Assembly (NCBI GenBank): GCA_946612455.1 | Contig: CAMOER010000018.1 | Location: 1-52,972 of the forward strand | Reading direction: 5' to 3' | Length of the DNA: 52,972 bases | Source of the DNA: UBA3305 sp002373555 | Lineage (GTDB): Bacteria > Bacillota > Clostridia > Lachnospirales > Lachnospiraceae | Shown: positions 1 through 8,409 of the stretch, in pieces | How positions within the stretch are numbered: the first letter of the stretch is position 1 | How the letters are laid out: every line of letters starts with the position of its first letter | The notes under the pieces: generated by a model | The model's input: only the letters and a program-made list of their open reading frames with translations | The model's database searches: none | What the model was told of the DNA's origin: nothing | Program-made: the position numbers and the translations under genes

Positions 1-151
1 TATTTTTACTTTTCAACATCCACCACAATTTAAACTATACAGGAAGCTCCTTGTATGTTTTTGATGACATAAGGATATCGTTTTTTCATACAGAATTGGT
101 CGCTCACCGGGCGACATTTTCACGAATTCCGGGACGTTCTGTGACGGATCT
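1..151. other. window edge, no gene seen
   Basis: No convincing coding region lies before the macro-domain gene's stop. A small inverted repeat, GTCGC/GCGAC with a 7-base loop near 110-126, is the only structure seen. It has no T-run on the minus strand, so it is a poor terminator candidate. Confidence 0.4.
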
Positions 152-1300
152 TCAGCATCCGAGCAGCGGCTGGTCATATTCGAAAAGCAGCGCATTCACA
201 GTGAACAGATCATAGATCCTGTTCTCGATACAGTACATGATGATCAGATCGAACCGGCTGGAGTCGGAAAGCGCGATCCCGGCTCTGCCCAGCAGATCCA
301 GGGTCTCATCCATATTCAGCTCGAGCGCCATGGCCAGCGCCACCGCCGTCTTCTTTTTCGGGAGATACTCCGGATTGCAGCGGATCTTGGAGAACAGCTT
401 CCGGTCAAGATTCGCTTTTTTATAGACTTCAGCGTCGGTCAGCGCCTTCTTATCGATCAGGCTGAACAGTCTGGTCTGGAAGCTGTCACCGGTATGACGG
501 ATGAGATCCTTCAGGCTCTGCTTCTGTGCTTTTCTCTCTGTTTCCGGGGCTGCAGCGGAAGGTAGCGGGGCGGCCGCGGAAAGCTGGGTGTCGAATCCTT
601 GCGGCCTCTCCCTGTGCGGTCTTCTGACAGAATGGGCGTGTTCGAGGTGTGTTTCCGCGATCCCATCCTCTGCTTCTTTCAGATCCGAAAGGAACGCAGA
701 GATTTTCTGATCCGTCAGGCGCTGATCAAACGGTGCTGCGCTTTCCGCAAACTGCTCCCGGCTCTTTCTGTCGATATATCGGTCGTCGATAAAGGCTTTG
801 ACCGAGTCGACGAGCTGGGCAGACAGTTCATAGGCGGAACGGTCGTACACCGCCAGCGTGATCTCCATCTCATGATCATGAAGAAAGCGCCGGAATTCCC
901 CCAGCGCTGTCTCCAGCGCCAGGTCTTTCGGAAAGCCGTAGGTGCCGGCGGAAATGAGCGGGAATACGATGCTCTCGCATCCCAGTTGTTCGGCAAGCAG
1001 AAGAGATTTCCTGTAACAGGAAGCCAGCGTCTTCTGTTCTCCGTCCGTTCCGCCTCTCCACACCGGTTCTACCGTATGGATCAGGTATTTCGCAGGAAGT
1101 CCGAAGGCGTCCGTCACAGCGGCTTCGCCGCGGGCGATATCGCCGATCTTCTTTCTGGCTTCCAGCAGCTGTTCGTATCCGGCCGCACAGTATACATCGT
1201 GATCCGTTCCCCGGCCGACCCGCGGTCCGGGATTGGCCGTATTGACGATCGCGTCGGCTTTCACTCTGGCGATGTCTTCACGAATGATCTGAAAAGGCAT
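152..1300 (-). CDS. macro-domain protein with C-terminal helical domain
   Basis: 382-residue cytosolic protein. Residues 1 to about 170 form a macro domain (N-terminal ADAIVNTANP ADP-ribose loop, GRGTDHDVYCAAG, then VFPLISAGTYGFP), a fold that binds or hydrolyses ADP-ribose derivatives. A low-complexity Ala/Glu linker follows (about 240-265). The last ~115 residues form a helical domain that reads like an atypical helix-turn-helix (KANLDRKLFSKIR, AVALAMALELNMDETLDLL). This macro plus helical-tail arrangement recurs in Clostridia, but its substrate is unknown to me. I chose the ATG at 1300 because AGGAGG lies just upstream; the frame is open further but has no better start. A terminator separates it from lgt upstream, so it probably has its own promoter. 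Whether it acts on O-acetyl-ADP-ribose, protein ADP-ribose or DNA adducts cannot be told from sequence. Confidence 0.85.
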   Translation of the reverse strand: MPFQIIREDIARVKADAIVNTANPGPRVGRGTDHDVYCAAGYEQLLEARKKIGDIARGEAAVTDAFGLPAKYLIHTVEPVWRGGTDGEQKTLASCYRKSLLLAEQLGCESIVFPLISAGTYGFPKDLALETALGEFRRFLHDHEMEITLAVYDRSAYELSAQLVDSVKAFIDDRYIDRKSREQFAESAAPFDQRLTDQKISAFLSDLKEAEDGIAETHLEHAHSVRRPHRERPQGFDTQLSAAAPLPSAAAPETERKAQKQSLKDLIRHTGDSFQTRLFSLIDKKALTDAEVYKKANLDRKLFSKIRCNPEYLPKKKTAVALAMALELNMDETLDLLGRAGIALSDSSRFDLIIMYCIENRIYDLFTVNALLFEYDQPLLGC

Positions 1301-1336
1301 GGTATCCTCCTGCGCTGTCTGCGCTTCTCCCCTTTG

Positions 1337-1362
1337 AAAACAGCCGCCCAAAACCGGGCGGC
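1337..1362 (-). terminator. intrinsic terminator after lgt
   Basis: Perfect 7-bp stem GCCGCCC/GGGCGGC (1343-1349 with 1356-1362), 6-base loop, then TGTTTT on the minus strand. It lies between the lgt stop and the macro-domain gene start. Confidence 0.75.
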
Positions 1363-1376
1363 CGTGACCTGACAGA

Positions 1377-2276
1377 TTATTTTTCTGCAGCTTCCTGCTC
1401 GCTGCTTTCGGATGCACCGGCAGCAGCCTTTTTTCTTCTGTTATAAATGATCAGCAATGCGCCGACGGCCGCAGTCACGAGCGCAACGACCTGGGAGATC
1501 GCGATACCGGTATCCCCGATCTGCAGCTGGTCGGTCCTTAACCCTTCGATCCAGAACCTGCCAATCCCGTAACCGATCAGATACAGACAGAAGACCTCTC
1601 CGTTCCATTTCTTATGCTTTGTGAACAGCAGCATGATGATCAGAATACCCAGGTTCCAGAGGCTCTCGTACAGGAACGTCGGATGGACCTGAATATAATT
1701 GACGCCGTCCACCGTGATGATTTTATCGGCCAGTTCCTGACTGATCATGTAGGAATGCACCTTCTCAACATTCAGGCGCATTGCCAGGAGGTTCTCGGTA
1801 TAGCCGCCGAAGGCTTCGCAGTTTACGAAATTTCCCCAGCGTCCGACGATCTGTCCGGTGATCAAGCCGCAACTCGCAGTATCGCACAGCTGCCCGAAAT
1901 TCAGTTTCTTGATCCTGGAGTATACAACGACTGTCAGGACGGCACCGATGGCCGAACCGTACATGGCGATCCCGCCGCCGCGCAGGTTAAAGATCTCCAG
2001 CAGGTTGTTCTTGTAATAATCCCACGAAAATGCCACATAGTACGTTCTGGCACAGATGATGCCGAAGATCGTACCGTAGATGGCAAGATCGAGATAGACC
2101 TCGGGATTCTCTCCGTTCTTTTTGGCAATGATCGTCGCCATGATCAGGCCGAACAGGACACCGCTGCCCAGGATCAGGCCGTAATAGGCGATGGAGAAAT
2201 TGCCGATGGAAAAGCTTTTCTGAAGGTCCGTGATCTTGATGCCGAGATTCACGAACCAGATATCGACTGTACCCAA
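1377..2276 (-). CDS. lgt: prolipoprotein diacylglyceryl transferase
   Basis: Integral membrane enzyme that moves diacylglycerol from phosphatidylglycerol to the lipobox cysteine of prelipoproteins, the first step of lipoprotein maturation. The 299 residues show about seven hydrophobic segments and the Lgt signature GRWGNFVNCEAFG (145-157), with the Arg and Asn of the active site. The position of E. coli His103 is Tyr here (GGIAMYGS, about 101-108), as in a number of Gram-positive Lgt proteins. The start is TTG at 2276, behind a purine-rich AGGGAAGGGG site. The C-terminus is a lysine/glutamate-rich cytosolic tail. It lies 15 bases downstream of metA on the same strand, so the two may be co-transcribed. 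One client in this window is the OppA-type lipoprotein at 45028-47310. Confidence 0.95.
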   Translation of the reverse strand: MGTVDIWFVNLGIKITDLQKSFSIGNFSIAYYGLILGSGVLFGLIMATIIAKKNGENPEVYLDLAIYGTIFGIICARTYYVAFSWDYYKNNLLEIFNLRGGGIAMYGSAIGAVLTVVVYSRIKKLNFGQLCDTASCGLITGQIVGRWGNFVNCEAFGGYTENLLAMRLNVEKVHSYMISQELADKIITVDGVNYIQVHPTFLYESLWNLGILIIMLLFTKHKKWNGEVFCLYLIGYGIGRFWIEGLRTDQLQIGDTGIAISQVVALVTAAVGALLIIYNRRKKAAAGASESSEQEAAEK

Positions 2277-2291
2277 TGTAACCCCTTCCCT

Positions 2292-3212
2292 TTATCTGAT
2301 CTCGCGTCTGTCGTAGGGAGTGCTCTGATAGACGTAGTAATTCAGCCAGTTCGTATAGAGCAGCTGGCCGGTGGATCTCCAGTTCACGACAGGCTTCTGC
2401 GACGGATCATCCCCCGGGAAATAGTTGGCCGGCAGGAGTACCGAATCCAGTCCTTTCGCCATATCCCTGTCATATTCCAGCTTCAGCGTGTTCCAGTCAT
2501 ATTCGGCATGGCACGTCACAAAGAATCTCCGGTTGTCCCTGCTCTTGAAGATCGTGGGGCTTCCGTCCATCGTGGTCGCCAGCATCTCCAGTTCCGGACA
2601 GGCCAGGATATCCTCCAGGTGCAGGTCCGTCGCTCTCGACTGCGGTGCCAGGAAGACATCATCAAACCCTCTGAACAGCGGAGAATTCGGTTTGTAGATC
2701 TTATGGGGATAAACGCCGAAAAGCTTGATCGGAAGATCAAATTTCCGGATCCCGTAATGATAATAGACCGCGGCAAAGACGCCCCAGCACAGATGGAATG
2801 TGCAGTGGACATGCGTTTTGGTCCATTCCATGATCTCGCACATCTCATCCCAGTAGGCGACATCCTCGTAATCAATATAGTCGAGCGGCGCGCCGGTAAT
2901 GATCATGCCGTCGTATTTCTTGTGTTTGATCTGATCGAACGTATAGTAAAAATGATCCAGGTGGCTCATGTCCGTATGCGAAGATGTATAGGAACTTGTC
3001 TGCAGAAGTTCGACCTGGACCTGCAGCGGGGTATTGGAAAGCTTCCTGATCAGCTGGGTCTCGGTGATCACCTTCGTCGGCATCAGGTTCAGGATCAGCA
3101 CATTGAGCGGCCGGATATCCTGATGCTCCGCTCTGTAATTCGTCATGATGAAGATATTTTCATTCTCAAGCGTCTGCTTGGCAGGCAGCGCATCCGGTAT
3201 TGTAATAGGCAT
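2292..3212 (-). CDS. metA: homoserine O-acyltransferase, MetA family
   Basis: 306-residue MetA-type (class I glutamine amidotransferase-like fold) enzyme that acylates the hydroxyl of L-homoserine at the start of methionine synthesis. The catalytic Cys142 sits in HLCWG, and the flanking YDGMIITGAPL block is typical. Residue 111, which separates acetyl-CoA users (Glu in Bacillus) from succinyl-CoA users (Gly in E. coli), is Asp here (GAPLDYIDYEDVAYW). By charge this favours acetyl-CoA, but that is inference. The ATG has GGGAGG 8 bases upstream and a good promoter (TTGATT-17-TATCAT) 3250-3278. The leader is short; no SAM riboswitch or T-box was seen. lgt follows closely. Confidence 0.95.
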   Translation of the reverse strand: MPITIPDALPAKQTLENENIFIMTNYRAEHQDIRPLNVLILNLMPTKVITETQLIRKLSNTPLQVQVELLQTSSYTSSHTDMSHLDHFYYTFDQIKHKKYDGMIITGAPLDYIDYEDVAYWDEMCEIMEWTKTHVHCTFHLCWGVFAAVYYHYGIRKFDLPIKLFGVYPHKIYKPNSPLFRGFDDVFLAPQSRATDLHLEDILACPELEMLATTMDGSPTIFKSRDNRRFFVTCHAEYDWNTLKLEYDRDMAKGLDSVLLPANYFPGDDPSQKPVVNWRSTGQLLYTNWLNYYVYQSTPYDRREIR

Positions 3213-3249
3213 GAAGACATCCTCCCTTTATAATACGCGTTTGAATGAT

Positions 3250-3278
3250 ATGATACTTCATTTCGTGCTGAAAATCAA
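3250..3278 (-). promoter_or_regulatory. predicted sigma-A promoter of metA
   Basis: On the minus strand TTGATT (3273-3278), a 17-base spacer, then TATCAT (3250-3255). It lies between the DUF1015 terminator and the metA ribosome-binding site. Confidence 0.55.
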
Positions 3279-3295
3279 CCTGTCGTTCTTTTATG

Positions 3296-3323
3296 AAAAA
3301 ACCCCGCAGCTTCTGCTGCAGGG
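3296..3323 (-). terminator. terminator of DUF1015 gene
   Basis: Minus-strand stem CCCTGCAGC/GCTGCGGGG (one G-T pair) with loop AGAA and a run of six T residues. It begins about 10 bases after the stop codon at 3333. Confidence 0.85.
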
Positions 3324-3332
3324 CATGTCGTC

Positions 3333-4568
3333 TTACCGTATTCTTCTGGCTTCAAGATAATATCTCTTTTCTCTGGCATGTCCCATGGAGAAGCATTTCC
3401 TGGTCAGCGGACCGTCGGCCTTCAGGCTCGGGAACAGCCTGGTCTTGTCGATCGGATCCATCAGGAAGCCAATGCTTCCCGGCTCTTCCGAGAGTTCTCT
3501 TACGACCTCTTCCCCGTGGATATAATCGATCTCGCCCTCTTCGTGGGAGAGATAATAATCCAGGAAATCCTGCAGGATACTGATCGCGAGCTGTCCTCTC
3601 GCGGGATCCAGATAAACCGTTCCTTCCTTTCCGCCCGCGCACCAGGTCACGGGATAACCGCCTTCGGCACAGACATGGGAAAGCTGCGAAAGCATTTTCT
3701 CCGGATCCGTATGCCTGATGATGCGGTAAATGGACTCGATCTTCTGCACATCATCATACAGGTTGTTCAGTTCGACCATGGTGTAACGGAGCGGGTCGTT
3801 GGTGAAATCCTTTTCCGGATGCGCCTTCTTCTCCGCTTCATAGACTTCCTTCGCTGTCACGATCGAATGATTGCCGTCGCCGACAGCGAACAGCACGGGA
3901 TCGCCTTCCAGATCCTCGTAACGGTGCGTCTCGCGGATCATATATTCGGATACACGTCTGTCAAATGCATCCTCCTCTGCGCCTTTGACGAGCCAGCCGC
4001 GGATCCGGCCGCCGTTTTCCATCAGTTCGAAATCGTACAGCAGCGGCAGATCCTTTTTATGATCCGTGATCGGTGCGATCAGGCTCATTTTGTCGTCATC
4101 CGCCAGCATCAGGACATGGGAGACCTCGAGCGGCGCATTCTGCCGGATCTTTACGCGGACGGGGATCCTTCCGAGGACCGTCTGTTCGGAAGCGCGGATC
4201 GGCGAAGTGGAATCCGGCCTGTAATCATAAGCCTCCAGATCGATCACGCCCAGAATACCGCGGCGGATGTCGCCGTTCTGCAGTGTTCTTTCTATATAGA
4301 TATAGCTGTCCTTATATTCCGTAAAAAGATCACGCTGCAGGTAATCCTCCATGGCCTGATGGACATTTTCGATCCTCTCCTCCACATGATGCTTCAGATC
4401 GACTTCCGAAATGATGAGTTCTCCCGTCGACGGCTTGCCTTCCGCCCTTTTCTTTACGCGCTCCCAGTAATCCGGCTGTGAAGTGAACTGATCGCAGGCG
4501 ATCACAGCCCAGTCTTCCATCGAAACATCTCTCGGTATAAGTATATCTGCGGATCCGAATACCTTCAT
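3333..4568 (-). CDS. DUF1015 family protein
   Basis: 411-residue soluble protein of the DUF1015 family. Diagnostic pieces are an N-terminal WAVIACDQFTSQPDYW block and FAVGDGNHSIVTAKEVYE near residue 230, the family's conserved DGNH segment. An archaeal member (SerK) is a free serine kinase that feeds cysteine synthesis; bacterial members are mostly uncharacterised, so serine phosphorylation is only a possibility. No signal peptide or membrane span is visible. The ATG at 4568 is preceded by a weak purine stretch; a TTG one codon upstream could also serve. A strong terminator follows. It lies upstream of metA on the same strand but is separated by that terminator and by the metA promoter. Confidence 0.85.
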   Translation of the reverse strand: MKVFGSADILIPRDVSMEDWAVIACDQFTSQPDYWERVKKRAEGKPSTGELIISEVDLKHHVEERIENVHQAMEDYLQRDLFTEYKDSYIYIERTLQNGDIRRGILGVIDLEAYDYRPDSTSPIRASEQTVLGRIPVRVKIRQNAPLEVSHVLMLADDDKMSLIAPITDHKKDLPLLYDFELMENGGRIRGWLVKGAEEDAFDRRVSEYMIRETHRYEDLEGDPVLFAVGDGNHSIVTAKEVYEAEKKAHPEKDFTNDPLRYTMVELNNLYDDVQKIESIYRIIRHTDPEKMLSQLSHVCAEGGYPVTWCAGGKEGTVYLDPARGQLAISILQDFLDYYLSHEEGEIDYIHGEEVVRELSEEPGSIGFLMDPIDKTRLFPSLKADGPLTRKCFSMGHAREKRYYLEARRIR

Positions 4569-4677
4569 CAAATCTCTCTCTTTCTCACTTTATCGCGTCA
4601 CAGTGAAAACAGTACAGCTTCGGGCATTATACAATAGGACGTTTCTGTTGACAAGACCGGAAATGTGCCAAACACAG

Positions 4678-4707
4678 AAGAAAGGGGACAGTTTCCCGGC
4701 TGCCCCC
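4678..4707 (-). terminator. possible terminator of Xre regulator
   Basis: Minus-strand GGGGCAG ... CTGTCCCC stem with one bulge, followed by TTTCTT. It touches the stop codon of the regulator. The GGGGACAG core is also typical of REP-like palindromes, so terminator function is less certain. Confidence 0.5.
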
Positions 4708-5414
4708 TATGTCACGGCGAAGAAATTGTACAGTTTCATCGTCCGGATATCGTCCTTCGAGATTTTCAGCATGTCGGATAAAGCGGCATCCTCCTTCAGC
4801 GGCTTCTTCGAGAACAGCATTTTCAGCGCCACCGGCATCAGCGGCCGGGAAGAGATCCCGTTCCACAGCCCCCACTTCACCTCCGAATCCATGAAGGATG
4901 CCAGGATCTGCACGCTGCCGTGCTCCATGGGATTGGTCTGATGAACGACTTCGATGATCGAAAGCGCATCGAAATGCTTAATATAGCCGGTATAAGTGTT
5001 CTCGCACTGCTGATATCTGTCGGGATCCTTATAATTCATATACATGATCAGCTTGTACTGGTTCACGTCTGTTTTCGAAAGAATGTCACAGACGCTGCGG
5101 TTGATCTTCCGGATCCGGCCGTCGTAATAATACGCATAAAACCTGTCCAGACCGCGGAAGAAATACGGATCCACTTCCCGTTCCTCCAATCTGGTCTTTT
5201 CGGTCTGGCTGACCAGCAGCTGGTCAATATGGATATGCAGGGCATCCGCAATATCATACAGCGTCTCAATATCGATGACGATGTCTCCTTTTTCATATTT
5301 GGAGATCGTAGCCTTGCTTTTACAGACGGCTGCCGCCAGCTCCTCCAGCGTCATATTTCTCCCCGTCCTGAAATAACGGATCTTTTTCCCGGTCTCAATA
5401 CTCACTTCCGACAT
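4707..5414 (-). CDS. Xre-family transcriptional regulator
   Basis: 235-residue regulator. Residues about 6-60 are a Cro/C1-type helix-turn-helix (KIRYFRTGRNMTLEELAAAVCKSKATISKYEKG with the classic SKYEKGD turn). The ~170-residue C-terminal part is helical, with Tyr-rich stretches (RFYAYYYDG), and resembles the unassigned sensor region of many clostridial Xre proteins. The start is the ATG at 5414 with GGAGGAG upstream; an upstream in-frame ATG at 5450 has no such site. It is divergent from the permease/C-S lyase/RidA operon, which it probably controls. A perfect 8-bp inverted repeat in its own leader (5453-5476) and a TGTCAA-N9-TTGACA site before the permease are candidate operators. Confidence 0.85.
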   Translation of the reverse strand: MSEVSIETGKKIRYFRTGRNMTLEELAAAVCKSKATISKYEKGDIVIDIETLYDIADALHIHIDQLLVSQTEKTRLEEREVDPYFFRGLDRFYAYYYDGRIRKINRSVCDILSKTDVNQYKLIMYMNYKDPDRYQQCENTYTGYIKHFDALSIIEVVHQTNPMEHGSVQILASFMDSEVKWGLWNGISSRPLMPVALKMLFSKKPLKEDAALSDMLKISKDDIRTMKLYNFFAVT

Positions 5415-5452
5415 CCTGCTCCTCCGATTCCCGAAAATAGATTTTTGCACGA

Positions 5453-5476
5453 ATCTGCGGTAGTTTTTCCGCAGAT
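5453..5476. promoter_or_regulatory. inverted repeat upstream of Xre gene
   Basis: Perfect ATCTGCGG/CCGCAGAT arms separated by 8 bases, about 40 bases upstream of the Xre start codon. It could be an autoregulatory operator or a leader hairpin; it has no matching T-run for a terminator. Confidence 0.4.
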
Positions 5477-5566
5477 CAGTTCAGAGATCATGAAAAAACG
5501 CCCTATTTTCTATTCTGAAGAAACAATAGCACAGAATCGGTTTCCTGTAAAGAAACGCCGCTCCTT

Positions 5567-5594
5567 TTGACCTCTCCGGTCCGTTCTGTATAAT
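5567..5594 (+). promoter_or_regulatory. predicted sigma-A promoter of permease operon
   Basis: TTGACC (5567-5572), 16-base spacer, TATAAT (5589-5594). It lies 88 bases upstream of the permease ATG. Confidence 0.7.
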
Positions 5595-5642
5595 AAAGCC
5601 ATAGAGATGAGCTGCGCGGCCTGATCTTAAAAGAATACCCCC

Positions 5643-5663
5643 TGTCAATGTACGAGGTTGACA
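5643..5663 (+). promoter_or_regulatory. candidate operator TGTCAA-N9-TTGACA
   Basis: Perfect 6-base inverted arms located downstream of the predicted -10 box and just before the permease ribosome-binding site. Its position suits a repressor roadblock by the divergent Xre protein. No second full copy was seen. Confidence 0.4.
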
Positions 5664-5681
5664 CGTAAAACGGAGGAAAAA

Positions 5682-7061
5682 ATGAATAACGAAAACATCA
5701 AAAAGATCGGGCTGTGGAACATCGTCGGCCTGGGCGTCGGAGGCGCCGTCGGTTCCGGCATCTTCGTCACACTTGGTTCGGCCATCCAAAGAACGGGACG
5801 GTCCATCCTTCCCATCACCATTATCTGCGTATTCTACATGCTGCTTGCCTACTGGTACAACCTCGGCATGTCCGGCATCTTCGTCATCAACGGCGGTGAC
5901 TACAGCATGAAGGGAATGCTGCTGCCGCCCCTGCTCACCGGTTACGGCGGGTGGACCAATGTCATCTGGGCCTTCGGCTTCACCGGATACGCACTGGCAC
6001 TTACCAGTTACCTCGGGAATCTGTTCCCGATCGTCAACGAACACAACACACTGATCAGTGCTGTTGTTCTGACACTGTTCTTCCTTCTCTCGATCAGAGG
6101 AAACAGGATCGTAACGCTCTTCCAGAATGTTGCGACCGGGCTTCTGGTCATCGCCCTCATCCTGTTCGTCGTCATGGGTATCCCGAGCGTAAACGCTGCG
6201 GATTTCTTCAATGCGACATTTGACGGCGGCTTCTTCCACGGCGGTTTCGGCGGTATGATCAGCGCGATCGCCATCATGGGATGGGCCTGCCAGGGAACTA
6301 CCATGGGACCGGTCGGTGTTGTACCGATCACGAAGAACCCCAAGCGCACGATCCCGATGGGCATCATCGTGACCTGCATCGTTGTTTCCGTTGTCTACGG
6401 ACTGATGTCCTATGTTGCAGCCGGTGTTCTGCCTTACGATCAGATCGCAGGCGAGAACCTCAGCGTAACTGCGCAGGCCATCATGCCGCACGGACTGTTC
6501 GCCTTCTTTGTCATCGGCGGCGGCATCTGCGCCATCATCTCCTCCTTCCTGGCAGTGCTTGCCATGATCCGCGAGCCGCTGTCTCACATGGCGGATGACG
6601 GATGGTTCCCGAAGTCTTTCCGCAACAAGACCAAAGACGGTTATCCTTATTACTGTTTCCTGCTGACTTATATCGTAGCGCTGGTCCCGATCCTGACCGG
6701 CATGAGCGTCGGCAATGCCATCAGCATGCTGATGATCCCTACCATGCTCATCAACTGCTACCTGAACGTAGCCTGCATGACGATCCCGAAGAAGTATCCG
6801 GAGCAGTTCGCAAAGCGCTCCATCAAGATCCCTGTCTGGCTATTCAACGCCTGCAGCATTCTCGGCGGATTCTGCGCCGCTGTCGTTGCGATCACACTGT
6901 TCAAGGATCTGACTGTCAAGGATGCGATCGTGGCAGCTGCTGTCATCATCATTCCGCTGATCTTCTCCGGCATTGCACTGAAGACCGGCTCCGTGAGCAA
7001 GGAAGAGCTGGATGCAAAGCGCCGGGAAATCGTAGAAGCTGCACTGAAAGCTGAAGACTGA
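5682..7061 (+). CDS. APC-superfamily amino-acid permease
   Basis: 459-residue polytopic membrane transporter with about 12 hydrophobic segments. The start GLWNIVGLGVGGAVGSGIFV carries the GxG(x)GSGIF substrate-binding loop of APC permeases, and QGTTMGPVGVVP sits near the TM6 break. It probably imports an amino acid by proton or sodium symport or by exchange. The substrate is not readable from sequence; the neighbouring C-S lyase suggests a sulfur amino acid such as cystathionine or cystine. The ATG at 5682 follows GGAGGAAAAA; an in-frame TTG at 5658 lies inside the candidate operator and is less likely. It is the first gene of a three-gene operon (66 bases to the lyase) and divergent from the Xre gene. 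Confidence 0.88.
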   Translation: MNNENIKKIGLWNIVGLGVGGAVGSGIFVTLGSAIQRTGRSILPITIICVFYMLLAYWYNLGMSGIFVINGGDYSMKGMLLPPLLTGYGGWTNVIWAFGFTGYALALTSYLGNLFPIVNEHNTLISAVVLTLFFLLSIRGNRIVTLFQNVATGLLVIALILFVVMGIPSVNAADFFNATFDGGFFHGGFGGMISAIAIMGWACQGTTMGPVGVVPITKNPKRTIPMGIIVTCIVVSVVYGLMSYVAAGVLPYDQIAGENLSVTAQAIMPHGLFAFFVIGGGICAIISSFLAVLAMIREPLSHMADDGWFPKSFRNKTKDGYPYYCFLLTYIVALVPILTGMSVGNAISMLMIPTMLINCYLNVACMTIPKKYPEQFAKRSIKIPVWLFNACSILGGFCAAVVAITLFKDLTVKDAIVAAAVIIIPLIFSGIALKTGSVSKEELDAKRREIVEAALKAED

Positions 7062-7127
7062 TTACTTTACGAACGCTCTACGCCGGGGCGGCTTCATCCC
7101 GGTGGTTAAACATAAAGGAGGTTTACA

Positions 7128-8339
7128 ATGTATAACTTTGATGAAATCATCGACCGTACACATACAAATGCACTGAATACCGACGGTTTCCGCGGCTACA
7201 TCTTCCATGCCGGTCCGGAAAAGAAATTCCCTTATGCCGACGACGAATTCGTCCGCATGTGGGTCGCCGATATGGAATTCGCGACAGCGCCCGAGATCTG
7301 CGATGCCCTGAAGGCACGTATCGACCGCCGGATCTTCGGCTACACCGGCGTCTATGATGACGATTACTATCAGTCCTTCGCAAAATGGTGCCGCGACCAT
7401 TATGACTGGGATGTTCCGAAGGAGGAGCTGACATTCTCCCCCGGCATCATTCCCGCGCTTTTCCAGCTTGTGGAGACGCTCTGCAAGAAGAACGAGAAGG
7501 TCATCATCAATACCCCTTCCTACGGCTATTTTGCGCATGCCTGTGAATACAACGATGTGGAATTCCTTTCCTCCCCGCTGAACAGAGACGCGAAGGGACA
7601 TTTCACCCTGGATCTTGAGAACTTCGAGAAATGCTGCGCCGATCCGAAGGCCAAGTTGGTGATTTTCTGCAATCCGCACAACCCTTCCGGACGCATGTGG
7701 ACCGAGGAAGAGCTCTCCGCTGTTGCTGAGATCGTTGAAAAATACAATCTCTGGATCATTTCCGATGAGATCCACTGCGACCTGATCCGGGCCGGGAAGA
7801 AGCATATCCCGATGGCGAAAGTCATGAAGGATTATCAGAAGCTGATCACCTGCATGTCCGCCAGCAAGACGTTCAATATGGCCGGACTGCAGTTCTCCAA
7901 CATCATCATCCGCGATGAAGTGACCCGCGGGGAGTTCAAGAGCGCGGACAAGATCGGCGGATTCGTGAATCCCCTCTCTCTGGTCGGTCAGAAAGCCGCT
8001 TACGATGTCGGCGGTCAGTGGCATGAGGAAATGAAGGCTTATCTGGATGAGAACTTCAACTTCCTGAAGAAATTCCTGGACGAGAACCTGCCGAAGGCTG
8101 TCATGGAGATTCCCGAAGCAACTTACCTTGCCTGGGTGGATATGTCCGCTTATTTCGATCCGGACGAGGATCTTCCTTCCTTCTTCGCTTACAAGGCCGG
8201 TGTTCTGCTGGAGGGCGGCGATGCCCTTTTCGTCGGTAATGCGAACCGCTTCATCCGCCTGAACCTGGCAATGCCGAGATCGATCATCCGGACCGGTATG
8301 GAGCGCATGCGCGACGCCATTAACGCAAAAAATGCCTGA
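7128..8339 (+). CDS. MalY/PatB-type C-S beta-lyase
   Basis: 403-residue fold-type I PLP enzyme. The N-terminal WVADMEF motif (46-52), FGYTG, NPHNPSG (182-188), SDEIH (212-216) and the PLP lysine K247 in SASKTFN place it in the MalY/PatB group. These enzymes cleave cystathionine, cystine or other S-conjugates to a thiol, ammonia and pyruvate by way of 2-aminoacrylate. The ribosome-binding site AAAGGAGG precedes the ATG. Its flanking genes support this reading: a permease that could bring in substrate, and RidA, which hydrolyses the reactive enamine intermediate. An aminotransferase role is less likely because the MalY-type motifs dominate. Confidence 0.9.
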   Translation: MYNFDEIIDRTHTNALNTDGFRGYIFHAGPEKKFPYADDEFVRMWVADMEFATAPEICDALKARIDRRIFGYTGVYDDDYYQSFAKWCRDHYDWDVPKEELTFSPGIIPALFQLVETLCKKNEKVIINTPSYGYFAHACEYNDVEFLSSPLNRDAKGHFTLDLENFEKCCADPKAKLVIFCNPHNPSGRMWTEEELSAVAEIVEKYNLWIISDEIHCDLIRAGKKHIPMAKVMKDYQKLITCMSASKTFNMAGLQFSNIIIRDEVTRGEFKSADKIGGFVNPLSLVGQKAAYDVGGQWHEEMKAYLDENFNFLKKFLDENLPKAVMEIPEATYLAWVDMSAYFDPDEDLPSFFAYKAGVLLEGGDALFVGNANRFIRLNLAMPRSIIRTGMERMRDAINAKNA

Positions 8340-8409
8340 AGCTGACATAATACGGAGCGGGAATCGGATTCCCGTTCCTCTTCTATCAATCGAAAGGAGT
8401 GTTCAGAAT

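Noticed and set aside
1614..3233. Long plus-strand frame (539 codons) across lgt and metA
   Set aside because: It is antisense to two well-recognised genes, has no family resemblance and no ribosome-binding site. It is an effect of codon bias.
3213..3300. SAM riboswitch or T-box before metA
   Set aside because: Only about 40 bases separate the predicted promoter from the start codon, with no kink-turn, T-box sequence or terminator/antiterminator pair.
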